Below, piece by piece: positions 26,167 through 35,195 of a stretch of DNA of 64,000 nt. Every line of letters starts with the position of its first letter. Position 1 is the stretch's first letter. This stretch comes from Pseudomonadota bacterium (lineage in GTDB: Bacteria > Pseudomonadota > Gammaproteobacteria > Pseudomonadales > Oleiphilaceae): assembly GCA_002747395.1 (NCBI GenBank), contig PDPE01000032.1:1-64000 (forward strand), read 5' to 3'. A model generated the notes under the pieces. The model saw only the letters and a program-made list of their open reading frames with translations. It ran no database searches and had not been told where the DNA came from. A program made the translations under genes and the position numbers.

Positions 26167-26527
26167 AATGTACCCCTTCAGGTTCGTTAGCGTTTGGTCA
26201 CGGGAAGAAAAGAAATCACCAGAATCCCTTTCAACCCGAAAACAGTTTACCGGCAAATTAACACCCATCTTTTTATCAAAATCAGTTTCCTCAAGATCAG
26301 TGGTTGCCGTGCCCGGCTATCGAAACATCTTTCTGGCAACCATGCAATTCGCCCAAAGGATAGGGTTGCTTCAAATCACCATTAATTCCCCGTTTTTTCC
26401 TGATATAATTCCTGGTAAGAATAAAAGTCAATACGCTCTATTGCGGAGAAGCCTGTCAATTTGATGTGTTATTCTTCAGGCAGTAGATAAACGTACACAA
26501 TGACCGTTTTTCAGACAGAGGACGCGC
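26167..26527. promoter_or_regulatory. divergent region between CoA-transferase and lipA
   Basis: About 360 bases with no recognised gene. A perfect TATAAT lies at 26404-26409 on the plus strand, about 120 bases before lipA, but the region 17 bases upstream (ATTAAT) is a poor -35, so this is only a candidate lipA promoter. Confidence 0.35.
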
Positions 26528-27616
26528 ATGAGCCAGGAACCTGGAGCCGGCAGGCAGAACGCAGGCAAAAAAACCGTACGCAGCGGCGAGAAGTTTCGTA
26601 GCGAAACCGGTATTACCGCCATAAAAAACGGAATACGCGCAAGGAACACAGCAGACAGCAATGCCAGTGTGCCCATTGCACGCAAGCCCGGATGGCTCAG
26701 GGCACAGATTCCCGGTGGCCAGCGTTTTGAAGAAGTAAGGAATAACGTTCGGGAGCGCAAACTCAGCACCGTTTGTGAAGAATCTCATTGCCCCAACATG
26801 GGTGAGTGCTGGGCCAACGGCACCGCCACCATTATGGTGATGGGGTCTGTGTGTACTCGTGCCTGCCGGTTCTGTGCGGTTGACACCGGCAACCCTCACG
26901 GATGGCTTGACCGGGACGAACCGGGAAAGGTTGCCGAATCCGTTGAATTAATGGGGCTGAGATACATTGTCCTGACCTCGGTGGATCGTGATGACCTCAA
27001 GGATGGTGGCGCCGCCCATTACGCTGCCTGCGTCCGCTCGATCAAACAGCGCACACCCGCCGTCAGGGTTGAGGCACTCACACCCGACTTCAGGGGCGTG
27101 GAAGAGCACGTTGCCCGGGTAGTTGATTCCGGCCTGGATGTGTTTGCCCAAAACGTGGAAACAGTAAAACGCCTGACCCGCGATGTGCGAGATCCGCGTG
27201 CCGGCTATGAGCAAACATTGAAAGTGTTGGCCTTTGCCAGACAGCACAAAAAGGAAGTGCTGACAAAAACCAGCCTGATGGTCGGTCTGGGCGAGACAGA
27301 TGACGAAATCTATCACACCATGGATGACTTGCTTGCTCACAATGTCGATATTCTGACGCTCGGGCAGTACCTGAGACCGACCAAACATCACCTGCCCATT
27401 CAACGCTACGTTACACCGGAACAGTTTGTTCGCTACCGGGAGATCGGTCTGGAAAAAGGATTTATGGAAGTCGCTTCCGGCCCGATGGTGCGCTCCAGCT
27501 ATCGGGCCGACAAGGTGTTTGCCAAAAATAACCTGGGGATAGAACTGCCTGCTGTTCCGGGCTCAGGTACCACTTCCGAAAATGCAAATCTGATCCCTGT
27601 CCTGGCAGTGCAATAA
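26528..27616 (+). CDS. lipA: lipoyl synthase
   Basis: LipA inserts two sulfur atoms into protein-bound octanoyl groups to make lipoate, using radical SAM chemistry and an auxiliary iron-sulfur cluster. The 362-residue protein has the auxiliary motif [12 protein letters not shown] and the radical SAM motif CTRACRFC. The C-terminal [10 protein letters not shown] with its serine ligand is also present. The N-terminal 60 residues are a basic extension before the conserved core. AGAGGA precedes the start. lipB is not adjacent, so octanoyl supply is encoded elsewhere. Confidence 0.97.
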   Translation: MSQEPGAGRQNAGKKTVRSGEKFRSETGITAIKNGIRARNTADSNASVPIARKPGWLRAQIPGGQRFEEVRNNVRERKLSTVCEESHCPNMGECWANGTATIMVMGSVCTRACRFCAVDTGNPHGWLDRDEPGKVAESVELMGLRYIVLTSVDRDDLKDGGAAHYAACVRSIKQRTPAVRVEALTPDFRGVEEHVARVVDSGLDVFAQNVETVKRLTRDVRDPRAGYEQTLKVLAFARQHKKEVLTKTSLMVGLGETDDEIYHTMDDLLAHNVDILTLGQYLRPTKHHLPIQRYVTPEQFVRYREIGLEKGFMEVASGPMVRSSYRADKVFAKNNLGIELPAVPGSGTTSENANLIPVLAVQ

Positions 27617-27634
27617 GTCACTTGCGCCGCCATG

Positions 27635-27662
27635 GCTTCAAGGTCATAGCTTCAAGGTCAGG
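27635..27662. repeat. 14-bp duplication after lipA
   Basis: Two copies of GCTTCAAGGTCATA (27635-27648; second copy at 27649-27662 differs in the last two bases) lie between the convergent lipA and mvaD genes. Function unknown. Confidence 0.7.
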
Positions 27663-27718
27663 GAAAAAATGCAAACCCCTGATCGTTCCGGCATACCGGC
27701 GTCTTCCTGTAACCCGGG

Positions 27719-28747
27719 CTAACTGGTAATGAGGGGCTGACCGGAGCTGGCAAAAGGGGCGACGATGTCGCTGTCAGCAAGTTCGGGGAAAGCATCTTCT
27801 ACTGCCCCCTGGTCGCCCGACTCAAACAGCAGTTTGAGATTGGGCCCGGCGTCCATGGTCAGATAGACGCCGACACCGCTGGCACGCAACTCCCATACCC
27901 GATGCATGGCACTGACAGATTCCGCTGTCCAGTAAAGAAGAGGTGGCCATGAAGCAATCATGGTGGCATGCATCGCCAGCGCGTTGTTCTCTGCGGCCAC
28001 ACCCAGTTGCTCGAAATCATGGTTATTCAAGGCCCGCTTTATCGTAACCAGATCATCATTCGCCTGCTGAGGCCAGGACTGATACAACACGGCTGATTCA
28101 AGAGTGCGTTGCATCCCTGCTCGTGAGTCCACTTTTTTTGCCCCCGTGCTTACTTTCAGCAATGCGATTCTGAAATCCGGCCATTGCAGGTCAAGTTGTT
28201 CGGCAAAGCTGTCCATGCCATCGGTTCTGGTTCCCTTGTGCCACTCAACAAAACCGTCATAAATGGAGCGTGACGCACTGCCACTGCCCATACGAGCAAA
28301 TACCGAAAGTGTTTTTTTGGGCAAATTAAAACGATAAAAGTCATTAATGGCCAACATCAGCGCCGCAAAGCCGGAAGCCGATGAAGCCAGACCCGCCGCA
28401 GTGGGGATGTTGTTTTCTGTGCGAATAATAACAGGTTGTTCAAGGTCACGCCGAAACAGATTCAGAAAATCTATCACCTTGCTGGCAAACGGCTGCTCCA
28501 TATTCTGGGCCTGACCATTTAAAAAGACCTGATCCACCCCGTTATCTGAGGGCATAATCCTGGTGTGACTGCCCAGGGCACCCAATGACACGGACAACGA
28601 GGCATTCATGGGCAAATTCAACTCTCTATCACGTTTTCCCCAATACTTGCACAATGCAATATTGCTCGGCGCGAAAGACTGTGCCACCTCCCCGGCTTCG
28701 GTGATATTCGGGAGATATTGACTGATAACCTGCTGTCTAGTGACCAA
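27719..28747 (-). CDS. mvaD: diphosphomevalonate decarboxylase
   Basis: MvaD turns mevalonate diphosphate into isopentenyl diphosphate. NIALCKYWGKRD with LNLPMNASLSVSLG, the GHMP phosphate loop GLASSASGFAAL, and GSGSASRSIYDGFVEWH are all family signatures. The proposed start is TTG 28747, preceded by AAGGGGG at about 6 bases; it overlaps the upstream kinase stop and gives 342 residues, the normal size. The longer open frame to 28936 lies within the kinase gene. It is the last gene of the mevalonate operon. Confidence 0.92.
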   Translation of the reverse strand: MVTRQQVISQYLPNITEAGEVAQSFAPSNIALCKYWGKRDRELNLPMNASLSVSLGALGSHTRIMPSDNGVDQVFLNGQAQNMEQPFASKVIDFLNLFRRDLEQPVIIRTENNIPTAAGLASSASGFAALMLAINDFYRFNLPKKTLSVFARMGSGSASRSIYDGFVEWHKGTRTDGMDSFAEQLDLQWPDFRIALLKVSTGAKKVDSRAGMQRTLESAVLYQSWPQQANDDLVTIKRALNNHDFEQLGVAAENNALAMHATMIASWPPLLYWTAESVSAMHRVWELRASGVGVYLTMDAGPNLKLLFESGDQGAVEDAFPELADSDIVAPFASSGQPLITS

Positions 28748-29666
28748 AATGCACCCCCTTTGGTGAGATAGCGACTGGAATACTCTCATACCCGAGACCT
28801 GCAACACTCTGTGCACCCAGGCCCAATACACAGTCCCCCAGCCCCGAACCGGAAATTTTTGCACCCAGAATATCCGGGCTGTTGCGCAGTCGATAAACAA
28901 TGTCACACAAGGTATGGTCGGATACCCCCAGGGCATCCATCAATCCCTGATAGGTGTTCATCAACACACCAAGTCGCTGCATATCATGCTGGCCGATCGC
29001 AATTTTTGCCTGCGCTGTCACCTGCCCCATAAGTCGATAAAGAGCTGCATGAATCCCGGGGTCAGATCGAGAGAGTTGCTCGACAATTTTCAGCACATCC
29101 ACAGTTTTGGTCTTATACCCGGAGTAATACAGACAGAGATCAGAGTCAAACGGAAGTGTTTCGACAGATCGGGGACTAACCCGAAAGGCCACCACCGAGC
29201 CATAGACACTGGCAGCCAGGTCAGTGCCCGAACCGCGCCCATCCTGCACCTTGTGAACAATACCGAGTGCACGATCAAACAATGCAGCAGGGCTGGTGTC
29301 GAGTTGCGCATAGGCCGACAGGGCAGCAACCACTCCGACGCTGACTGCGGCAGAAGAGCCCAGACCCAGAGTATGAGCGAACTCTGAACGAACACACAGC
29401 GAAAAGCCATTTGACAAATGTGCCTTCAAGGCATCGATAGCCGCCAACACAAAGCCGAGTTTCGGCTCATGCTGAAGGTCATGTAACGAACCCTGATAGT
29501 GGGCCAGGGCAGAATCAACAATCACGGTTTGATCGGTGCGGGGGGTCAGGGTGACATAAAGGTATTTGTCCACGGCACAGGCCAACGCCAATTCACCGTG
29601 CAAAACGGCATGTTCGCCCATGAGCATAATACTGCCAGGCACAGACACACGAATCTCATTCACCAT
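28737..29666 (-). CDS. GHMP kinase of the mevalonate operon (second)
   Basis: A 309-residue kinase with the three GHMP motifs: PGSIMLMGEHAVLHG near the start, the phosphate loop GLGSSAAVSVG near residue 99, and KISGSGLGDCVLGL near the C-terminus. It is either mevalonate kinase or phosphomevalonate kinase; the pathway needs both and two such genes are adjacent. GEHAVLHG and GLGSSAA are close to classical mevalonate kinase. It overlaps the upstream kinase by 11 bases and mvaD by 11 bases, which points to tight coupling. Confidence 0.8.
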   Translation of the reverse strand: MVNEIRVSVPGSIMLMGEHAVLHGELALACAVDKYLYVTLTPRTDQTVIVDSALAHYQGSLHDLQHEPKLGFVLAAIDALKAHLSNGFSLCVRSEFAHTLGLGSSAAVSVGVVAALSAYAQLDTSPAALFDRALGIVHKVQDGRGSGTDLAASVYGSVVAFRVSPRSVETLPFDSDLCLYYSGYKTKTVDVLKIVEQLSRSDPGIHAALYRLMGQVTAQAKIAIGQHDMQRLGVLMNTYQGLMDALGVSDHTLCDIVYRLRNSPDILGAKISGSGLGDCVLGLGAQSVAGLGYESIPVAISPKGVHFGH

Positions 29667-30648
29667 AAGCGCCCCGACCGGACAGTTCCAGGGATGTCAA
29701 GGGGATATCCAGCGCCTGCAAAGCCTGTTGATCAACCCTGTCATCCAGATAAACCAGCACCTGACCGCCACCACCACTTTGAATACTGCCGGCACCGGAT
29801 ATTTTGGCACTGGCTCCTGTTTGCTCGATGCGTTCAATAGCAGCCCTTACCCGGTCGGGCACAACACCGATGGTGCATAACAGCCTGTGATTGTCAGCGA
29901 TGGCGGATTTTATTCCTGCGGCATCATTCCTGGTAATCGAGCTCTCCAGCAGCAGGGTGGTATCATTAAATTCCTGCCAGATCGGGCTGTTTTCAAACTT
30001 CGCCCGCACCGCCGCCACAGCTTCACCCGTTGACGACAAGGCAGTACCACTATTCCAGAGAAACCAGTGTTTCGGGTCAAGTTTGATGGGTAATGACTTG
30101 ATGGTACCATCGGCGACTTTCACCACACCACCAAAACTGACCGCCGCCGCATCAATAATACTGCCCCGGCCATGCTGCAAGCGCTCGCAATAACGCACAT
30201 TTTCGGCTGTTGCTTCCTTGCTTGCCGGTTCTCGACCCTGTATTTGCTCACTCAGGCGCAATAATGCCCCGATACAGGCAGCGGAAGACCCCATACCGGC
30301 TCTGATAGGAATGGTGCTCGACAGATGAATCTCGCCCGACACAGTCAGACCGGCAACAGCCAGGGTATAAAACAGTAACTCAACCGGGCTTTTCAACAAT
30401 TTGGCAATGGTAATATTGCCAAGTTCGAACTGTGTATACGCCCGATCAAGTTGCTCTTTTAAACGAGGCAGATCGGTTGTTTTTTTGGTAAAACGACCAT
30501 GGCTGATAATCAGGTCAATTCTGTCGGAGGAGGTGGGCACAAAACGGGCGTGCACGGTAGCCGATACGGCAACGGCAATCGCGGCAGCTCCGTATACAAT
30601 GGAATGTTCACCACTGAGGATGATTTTGCCGGGTACGGTTGCCTGCAT
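29656..30648 (-). CDS. GHMP kinase of the mevalonate operon (first; mevalonate or phosphomevalonate kinase)
   Basis: A 330-residue kinase with PGKIILSGEHSIVYG at the N-terminus, phosphate loop GMGSSAACIGALL near residue 128 and KISGAGSIQSGGGG near the C-terminus. All are GHMP kinase motifs of the mevalonate kinase family. Together with the next gene it should supply the mevalonate and phosphomevalonate phosphorylation steps; which does which cannot be settled by motif. The ATG at 30648 is preferred over a TTG two codons upstream. A 142-base gap separates it from the isomerase gene. Confidence 0.8.
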   Translation of the reverse strand: MQATVPGKIILSGEHSIVYGAAAIAVAVSATVHARFVPTSSDRIDLIISHGRFTKKTTDLPRLKEQLDRAYTQFELGNITIAKLLKSPVELLFYTLAVAGLTVSGEIHLSSTIPIRAGMGSSAACIGALLRLSEQIQGREPASKEATAENVRYCERLQHGRGSIIDAAAVSFGGVVKVADGTIKSLPIKLDPKHWFLWNSGTALSSTGEAVAAVRAKFENSPIWQEFNDTTLLLESSITRNDAAGIKSAIADNHRLLCTIGVVPDRVRAAIERIEQTGASAKISGAGSIQSGGGGQVLVYLDDRVDQQALQALDIPLTSLELSGRGAYGE

Positions 30649-30790
30649 CAGCAAGCAATACTCTTACATTTGACGGATTCGCAGTAACAGAACTTGGTCA
30701 GGTTTTTCAGATTCATATTTTTCAGGTTCAGGTAAAAGCTGGATGTACAAAAACAAATATCGTCAATATCCGTAAACACATCGTTGAACT

Positions 30791-31819
30791 CTAGGGTGTT
30801 GATATGATAAGTGCCCGGTTATTCCGCAATTCGGACACATTGGACACACCAAGCAGGAACATTGCTGTTCTGAATACAGCCTTTATGCTTTCAATTTCGG
30901 CGACAACAGCCTCTGTCGAGTGCATGGCCGGCCTCAATAACGGATTCGCCAGGCCACACACCGAGGCGCCCAGTATAACAGACTTGACCATATCAATACC
31001 ATTCCTGAGGCCGCCACTTGCGATTATCGTCGCTCGCTCAAGGTAGGGTGCTGCCATGTCCAGCGCTTGTGGTGTGGTCAACCCCCAGTCCTGAAAGTGA
31101 AGCCCGATATCCGAGCCATCGTGACGCCGATGATGCTCGATACGACTCCATGAAGTCCCCCCCGCACCGGCCACGTCAAACACACGGACCCCGGCGCGCA
31201 GGCCCAGTTCAATATCCTGCGGACTCAGACCACAGCCAATTTCTTTCAGGAATACCGGCACATCCAATGAGGATGTCAGACACTGTATTTTTTCTTCCAG
31301 GCTGGAAAAATTGGTATCACCTTCCGGCTGTATGGCTTCCTGCAACGGGTTGGCGTGCAAATACAGGGCATCAGCCTGCAACACATCAACAGCTTGCCGT
31401 GCGGCCTCGACACCCAGACCATAGTTCAACTGTACTGCCCCCAGGTTTCCGATCAGGGGAACGTCAGGCGCCAGATGACGAAGCTCAAAACTCGATCTGG
31501 ATTCCGGGTTCGAGAACATGACCCGTTGCGAACCAACGGCCATAGCGACACCCGTTTGCTGTGCCGCCTGCGCAAGACGGGCATTGATGTCTTTAACGAG
31601 TTTGTGATCGCCACCCGTCATGGATGAGATCAGCATGGGAAAGCTCAGGGTATGGCCCAGAAACTCACAACGCGTGTCAACCTCGTCCAGACTGATTTCC
31701 GGAAGAGCACGATGGGTCAGTTTGATGGCATCAAAGTGGTTACCCTGCCGATCTGTCGCCGGATCATTTTTTATCGCAACAATATGCTCCAGCTTGCGAT
31801 CATTGGTCTGATCCGCCAT
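30791..31819 (-). CDS. fni: type II isopentenyl-diphosphate isomerase
   Basis: This FMN-dependent enzyme interconverts isopentenyl and dimethylallyl diphosphate. Motifs of the 342-residue protein include MLISSMTGGDHK, AMAVGSQRVMF, FLKEIGCGLS, FDVAGAGGTSW and IIASGGLRNGIDMVKSVILGA, forming the FMN and substrate sites of the family. It starts inside the mvaA stop (TAATG), so the two are probably coupled. Type II isomerases often sit in mevalonate operons, as here. Confidence 0.95.
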   Translation of the reverse strand: MADQTNDRKLEHIVAIKNDPATDRQGNHFDAIKLTHRALPEISLDEVDTRCEFLGHTLSFPMLISSMTGGDHKLVKDINARLAQAAQQTGVAMAVGSQRVMFSNPESRSSFELRHLAPDVPLIGNLGAVQLNYGLGVEAARQAVDVLQADALYLHANPLQEAIQPEGDTNFSSLEEKIQCLTSSLDVPVFLKEIGCGLSPQDIELGLRAGVRVFDVAGAGGTSWSRIEHHRRHDGSDIGLHFQDWGLTTPQALDMAAPYLERATIIASGGLRNGIDMVKSVILGASVCGLANPLLRPAMHSTEAVVAEIESIKAVFRTAMFLLGVSNVSELRNNRALIISTP

Positions 31820-32853
31820 TATCGCTCCAGTTTAAAGTGAGCCGCCATCAACTCTCCCGGATTGGTTTGCGCTGCCAGCAGCGATAACTCACCACACAAA
31901 ACGGTAGCACAACAAATGGCAGCAAGACGGCGGGCATTGTCCCCGGTTTCACGCTCCGCCTTGCAGCCGAGATCAATCAGATTCTGCTCAACAAAATCCA
32001 GCCCCTTGCCATTGCCGACCGTACCCATAATCAGATTCGGTGCGGTACAGGAAAAATACAGATCATCACCACGCACTTCCGCATGAACAACGCCTTGCGA
32101 GCCTTCGACAATATTGGCTGCATCCTGACCCGTTGCCAGATAAAAAGCCAAAAGCATATTGGCGTAATGCGCGTTGGCACTGCGCAAACCACCCGCGATC
32201 ATGGTGCCTATCAGGTTTTTCTTGATGTTCAGGTCAACAATTTTTTCGGGAGTGGTCTTCAGGCGCTCCCGACACAACTCACGCGAGATCAGTATTTCAG
32301 TGACCACGTGCTTGCCGCGCCCCAGAATACCGTTCACTGCAGTGGCTTTTTTATCGGAGCAATAATTTCCGGATATGGATGAGTAGCGCAAGCCGGGATA
32401 TTGGTCGAGCACCCAGAGAATTAACTCGTCAGCTGCGCTGGTAACCATGTTGTGCCCGGATGCATCACCTGTGGTAAATTCAAAACGTAAAAACAATAAA
32501 TTGGCCACGATCTGGCTGTGCATATCAATCAATTTGGCGAAGCGACTGCTTTTGGAAACCACTTCCTGAAGCTCACCATGACGTGACCGGACAGACTGCA
32601 TGGCCAACATGGCAGCCTCGGCATCGTCAGCCTCAAGCAGAATTGAGCGAGTCATCCTGTCATCAATCACCGTGGCCTTGATGCCTCCGGCCAAACGCGA
32701 TACTTTCGCCCCTCTTCCCACCGATGGCCATAATGGTGTCTCATAGGTGGCCAGGGGCACGGAGACTTCTTCATTCAGAACCGGGCCTGTAATTTTGATG
32801 GGGCCAACCGTTTGCATGGGAATGAGGGCTTGCGAGATGGTATATGATTTCAT
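31819..32853 (-). CDS. mvaA: hydroxymethylglutaryl-CoA reductase
   Basis: HMG-CoA reductase makes mevalonate, the committed step. The 344-residue protein has PLATYETPLWPSVGRG with the expected catalytic glutamate, the cofactor region FTTGDASGHNMVTSAADE, the catalytic lysine region SGNYCSDKKATAVNG, and GTVGNGKGLDF near the C-terminus. It lacks the membrane domain of eukaryotic enzymes. It is the first gene of the minus-strand mevalonate operon, with about 280 bases of non-coding sequence upstream that should hold the promoter. Confidence 0.93.
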   Translation of the reverse strand: MKSYTISQALIPMQTVGPIKITGPVLNEEVSVPLATYETPLWPSVGRGAKVSRLAGGIKATVIDDRMTRSILLEADDAEAAMLAMQSVRSRHGELQEVVSKSSRFAKLIDMHSQIVANLLFLRFEFTTGDASGHNMVTSAADELILWVLDQYPGLRYSSISGNYCSDKKATAVNGILGRGKHVVTEILISRELCRERLKTTPEKIVDLNIKKNLIGTMIAGGLRSANAHYANMLLAFYLATGQDAANIVEGSQGVVHAEVRGDDLYFSCTAPNLIMGTVGNGKGLDFVEQNLIDLGCKAERETGDNARRLAAICCATVLCGELSLLAAQTNPGELMAAHFKLER

Positions 32854-33131
32854 AAGGCCTAATTTATCAGTTAAGAGAAGTGTGAGCGGGCTTAAGGATA
32901 AGGAGCATAAACACCCTTTTCAACCCAATAACGATATAACGGCGGGTAAAATACACCTCTTTTTTGATTCAGTGAAGCTTTTTGTCAGACATATTGGCAG
33001 TTTTTGTGACCGATTTGTATCCCCCTGAAATCCGCTCAGAAACGGTTGACAATCGCTTTAACCTGGTAATTTACGCCTGTGGGTACGCCGTTTTGAGTAA
33101 AAGTGCTGTGAAATTGCGTGTTATTGGAGGT

Positions 33132-33905
33132 TCACCAATTGACCAATTTGACCAGATTAACAATTAACATAACGCCTAACATAACCAGCATCACTTTTTT
33201 AATAAAGCTGTCGCCATAGTGAATGGCTGAATGGCTGCCCAGCCAGGCACCGGCGATATTGGCACCAGCCATGGGGATCGCCAGCATCCAGAGGACTTTT
33301 CCGGCACTGATATAAACCACTGCCGAGCCGGCATTGGTCGCCAGGTTAAGGGGTTTTGCCAGTCCGGTGGCTCGCAACAGCCGCATGTGCAACCCCTTGT
33401 TCCCGGCAATCGCCATGTAGGTGCCCGTGCCCGGCCCGATAAGCCCGTCGTAAAAGGCAATGGGGGTCAACAGGGCGGCGGCCTTACCCCGAGAAGGTGA
33501 TTCACCTTGTCCATCCTGATACTCGGTATGTTTGAAAAACAAAACAGCCAGAGCCACAGGGACACATAAAACAATCATCCACGAAATTACCGTATCGGAA
33601 AAAAACATCACGGTTTTTGAGCCAATCCCGGCGGCAATCAAACAGGGCAACAGGCAGGCAACCACCAGGTGCCAGTTAATGGCTTCGGCCCGGGCATATT
33701 TGACAACAGCCATGCTGGTGCCACAAATAGAAACCAGCTTGTTCGTCGCCAGAGTGGTAACGGGAGGAACACCCACCATCAATAACGCCAGGGTCTGTAT
33801 CATTCCACCACCACCGGCGATGGCATCAATAAAACCGGCGATAAAGGCCATAACAACCAATAGAGCCATGCCCCACAAAGAAAAATCCATCTCGGTAAAT
33901 AACAT
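33132..33905 (-). CDS. TSUP-family (TauE/SafE) membrane transporter
   Basis: A 257-residue inner-membrane protein with about eight helices. The N-terminal FIAGFIDAIAGGGGMIQTLALL and the later half-repeat FYDGLIGPGTGTYMAI are the duplicated signatures of the TauE/SafE family, which moves sulfite, sulfonates or similar anions. Substrate cannot be told. It stands alone between the mevalonate operon and the iron-associated cluster. The start at 33905 is not backed by a clear ribosome site; ATG 33890 is an alternative. Confidence 0.87.
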   Translation of the reverse strand: MLFTEMDFSLWGMALLVVMAFIAGFIDAIAGGGGMIQTLALLMVGVPPVTTLATNKLVSICGTSMAVVKYARAEAINWHLVVACLLPCLIAAGIGSKTVMFFSDTVISWMIVLCVPVALAVLFFKHTEYQDGQGESPSRGKAAALLTPIAFYDGLIGPGTGTYMAIAGNKGLHMRLLRATGLAKPLNLATNAGSAVVYISAGKVLWMLAIPMAGANIAGAWLGSHSAIHYGDSFIKKVMLVMLGVMLIVNLVKLVNW

Positions 33906-34003
33906 AAAAAAACCGGAAAAACGCTTGACATTCGATAGTTGACAATAGCAAAAGAACAGCCGGAAAACATGTCTGAAAACAGTAAGGCTGATGGCCCGGA
34001 ATG

Positions 34004-35119
34004 CTAGGAGATTCGGGAAAGATGGTTATCCCAACTGACAGGAAACTCCGCCGGTATGGGTGTTCGAGTCATATCCAGGCTATTCAGCAGATACAAACTC
34101 CCGGCTCCGGAACTGACCAGAAACTCCCCCGCTTCCCCGGTTTTGGCAACACCGCAACCATCCCTGACTTTGATCGCACCCTGAAACCGGCGTTTTCTGA
34201 TATCCCATAACAGAATCATATTACCGCGTGGCGCAGAGACTGCCACAAAGTCGCCTGTGCTGTCAAAACAGACACTGCCGCAATACTGCCGCAGGCGACC
34301 ATTGATGGCGGTAGGAATCGTCAGGGGCTGCATTGCCTCATCACGCCTGTGCAGAGCCACAAGAGGTACCGAATCACCGGGGTTGCCCTGATACTGCATG
34401 GCGATAATTGCCTGACCGTTCGCCGAGATATCCAGGTGGCGGATGCTGGACTGGTGATACTCATCTGGCAGAAACAGTTGCTCCAGCAATTCACCATTGC
34501 GTATATCGATATAGGCCAGCGATGGCCGCATTGTGTCCAGATTCACCTTTTTCCGCCCTTCGGTTTTTATGCCGCCATTGGCAACCAGCATGGTTCTCTG
34601 GTCAGCAGACAACCTGAGCTCGTGAGGGCCAATACCTGCGGTGGAATACTCTCGTACTATTTTACAATCATGCCCTGCATCACGAATAACCATTCGCCCG
34701 TTTTCGTGCGAAGGGCTTTTCTCGGTCGTGAACAGATAACGACCATCCGCAGTGACCTGTGCATGACCGTACAAGTGATAACCGGGGCTGCATTCAATCC
34801 GCCTTACCAGAGCTTGTGTTTGATAATTCACAATATCAGCTGTGGTGCCAGGTCGTCGAGATACCACCAGAACCCAGGGTCGGGCTGGCCAGCGCACAAT
34901 CTGATGCGCCCGACCGGGTAAAGGATGACGACAGACTACCTGACCCAGACCATCAAACAGAACCAGATAAAACAAGCCGTCGTCTGCCTTGCTGGCAGAG
35001 GCAAAACGCCGGGCCGCAAGATCGGTCTGATCAGCCGGGAGCAGTCGACCATGAAGCAACGCGGGCATTGCCGCCGCCCAGCCAAGAAAGGTGCGGCGAT
35101 TAATCCCCGCCACGACCAT
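34004..35119 (-). CDS. DUF1513 periplasmic protein of the imelysin cluster
   Basis: A 371-residue exported protein. NRRTFLGWAAAM near the N-terminus is a Tat-like signal with twin arginine, and the body is a series of beta-rich repeats like a beta-propeller, e.g. HAQVTADGRYLFTTE and GIGPHELRLSADQRTM. This matches DUF1513 proteins, found beside imelysin and di-heme genes. Function is unknown. The start lies in a 19-base tandem repeat whose unit carries GGAG 5 bases ahead of the ATG, so the repeat supplies its ribosome site. Confidence 0.8.
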   Translation of the reverse strand: MVVAGINRRTFLGWAAAMPALLHGRLLPADQTDLAARRFASASKADDGLFYLVLFDGLGQVVCRHPLPGRAHQIVRWPARPWVLVVSRRPGTTADIVNYQTQALVRRIECSPGYHLYGHAQVTADGRYLFTTEKSPSHENGRMVIRDAGHDCKIVREYSTAGIGPHELRLSADQRTMLVANGGIKTEGRKKVNLDTMRPSLAYIDIRNGELLEQLFLPDEYHQSSIRHLDISANGQAIIAMQYQGNPGDSVPLVALHRRDEAMQPLTIPTAINGRLRQYCGSVCFDSTGDFVAVSAPRGNMILLWDIRKRRFQGAIKVRDGCGVAKTGEAGEFLVSSGAGSLYLLNSLDMTRTPIPAEFPVSWDNHLSRIS

Positions 35120-35195
35120 TAATCTCCATCACGACCATTAATCTCCATCACGACCATTAATCTCCATCACGACCGTTAATCTCCATCACGACTAT
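35111..35195 (-). repeat. 19-bp tandem repeat carrying RBS and start codon
   Basis: Four and a half copies of a 19-base unit (35111-35129, 35130-35148, 35149-35167, 35168-35186, partial after) span the imelysin-DUF1513 junction. On the minus strand each unit contains GGAG, a 4-base spacer (ATTA) and ATGGTCGTG. The last ATG (35119) starts DUF1513; the imelysin gene ends in the first copy using the unit's own TAA. Units are out of frame with each other, so internal ATGs give only short peptides. Confidence 0.9.
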
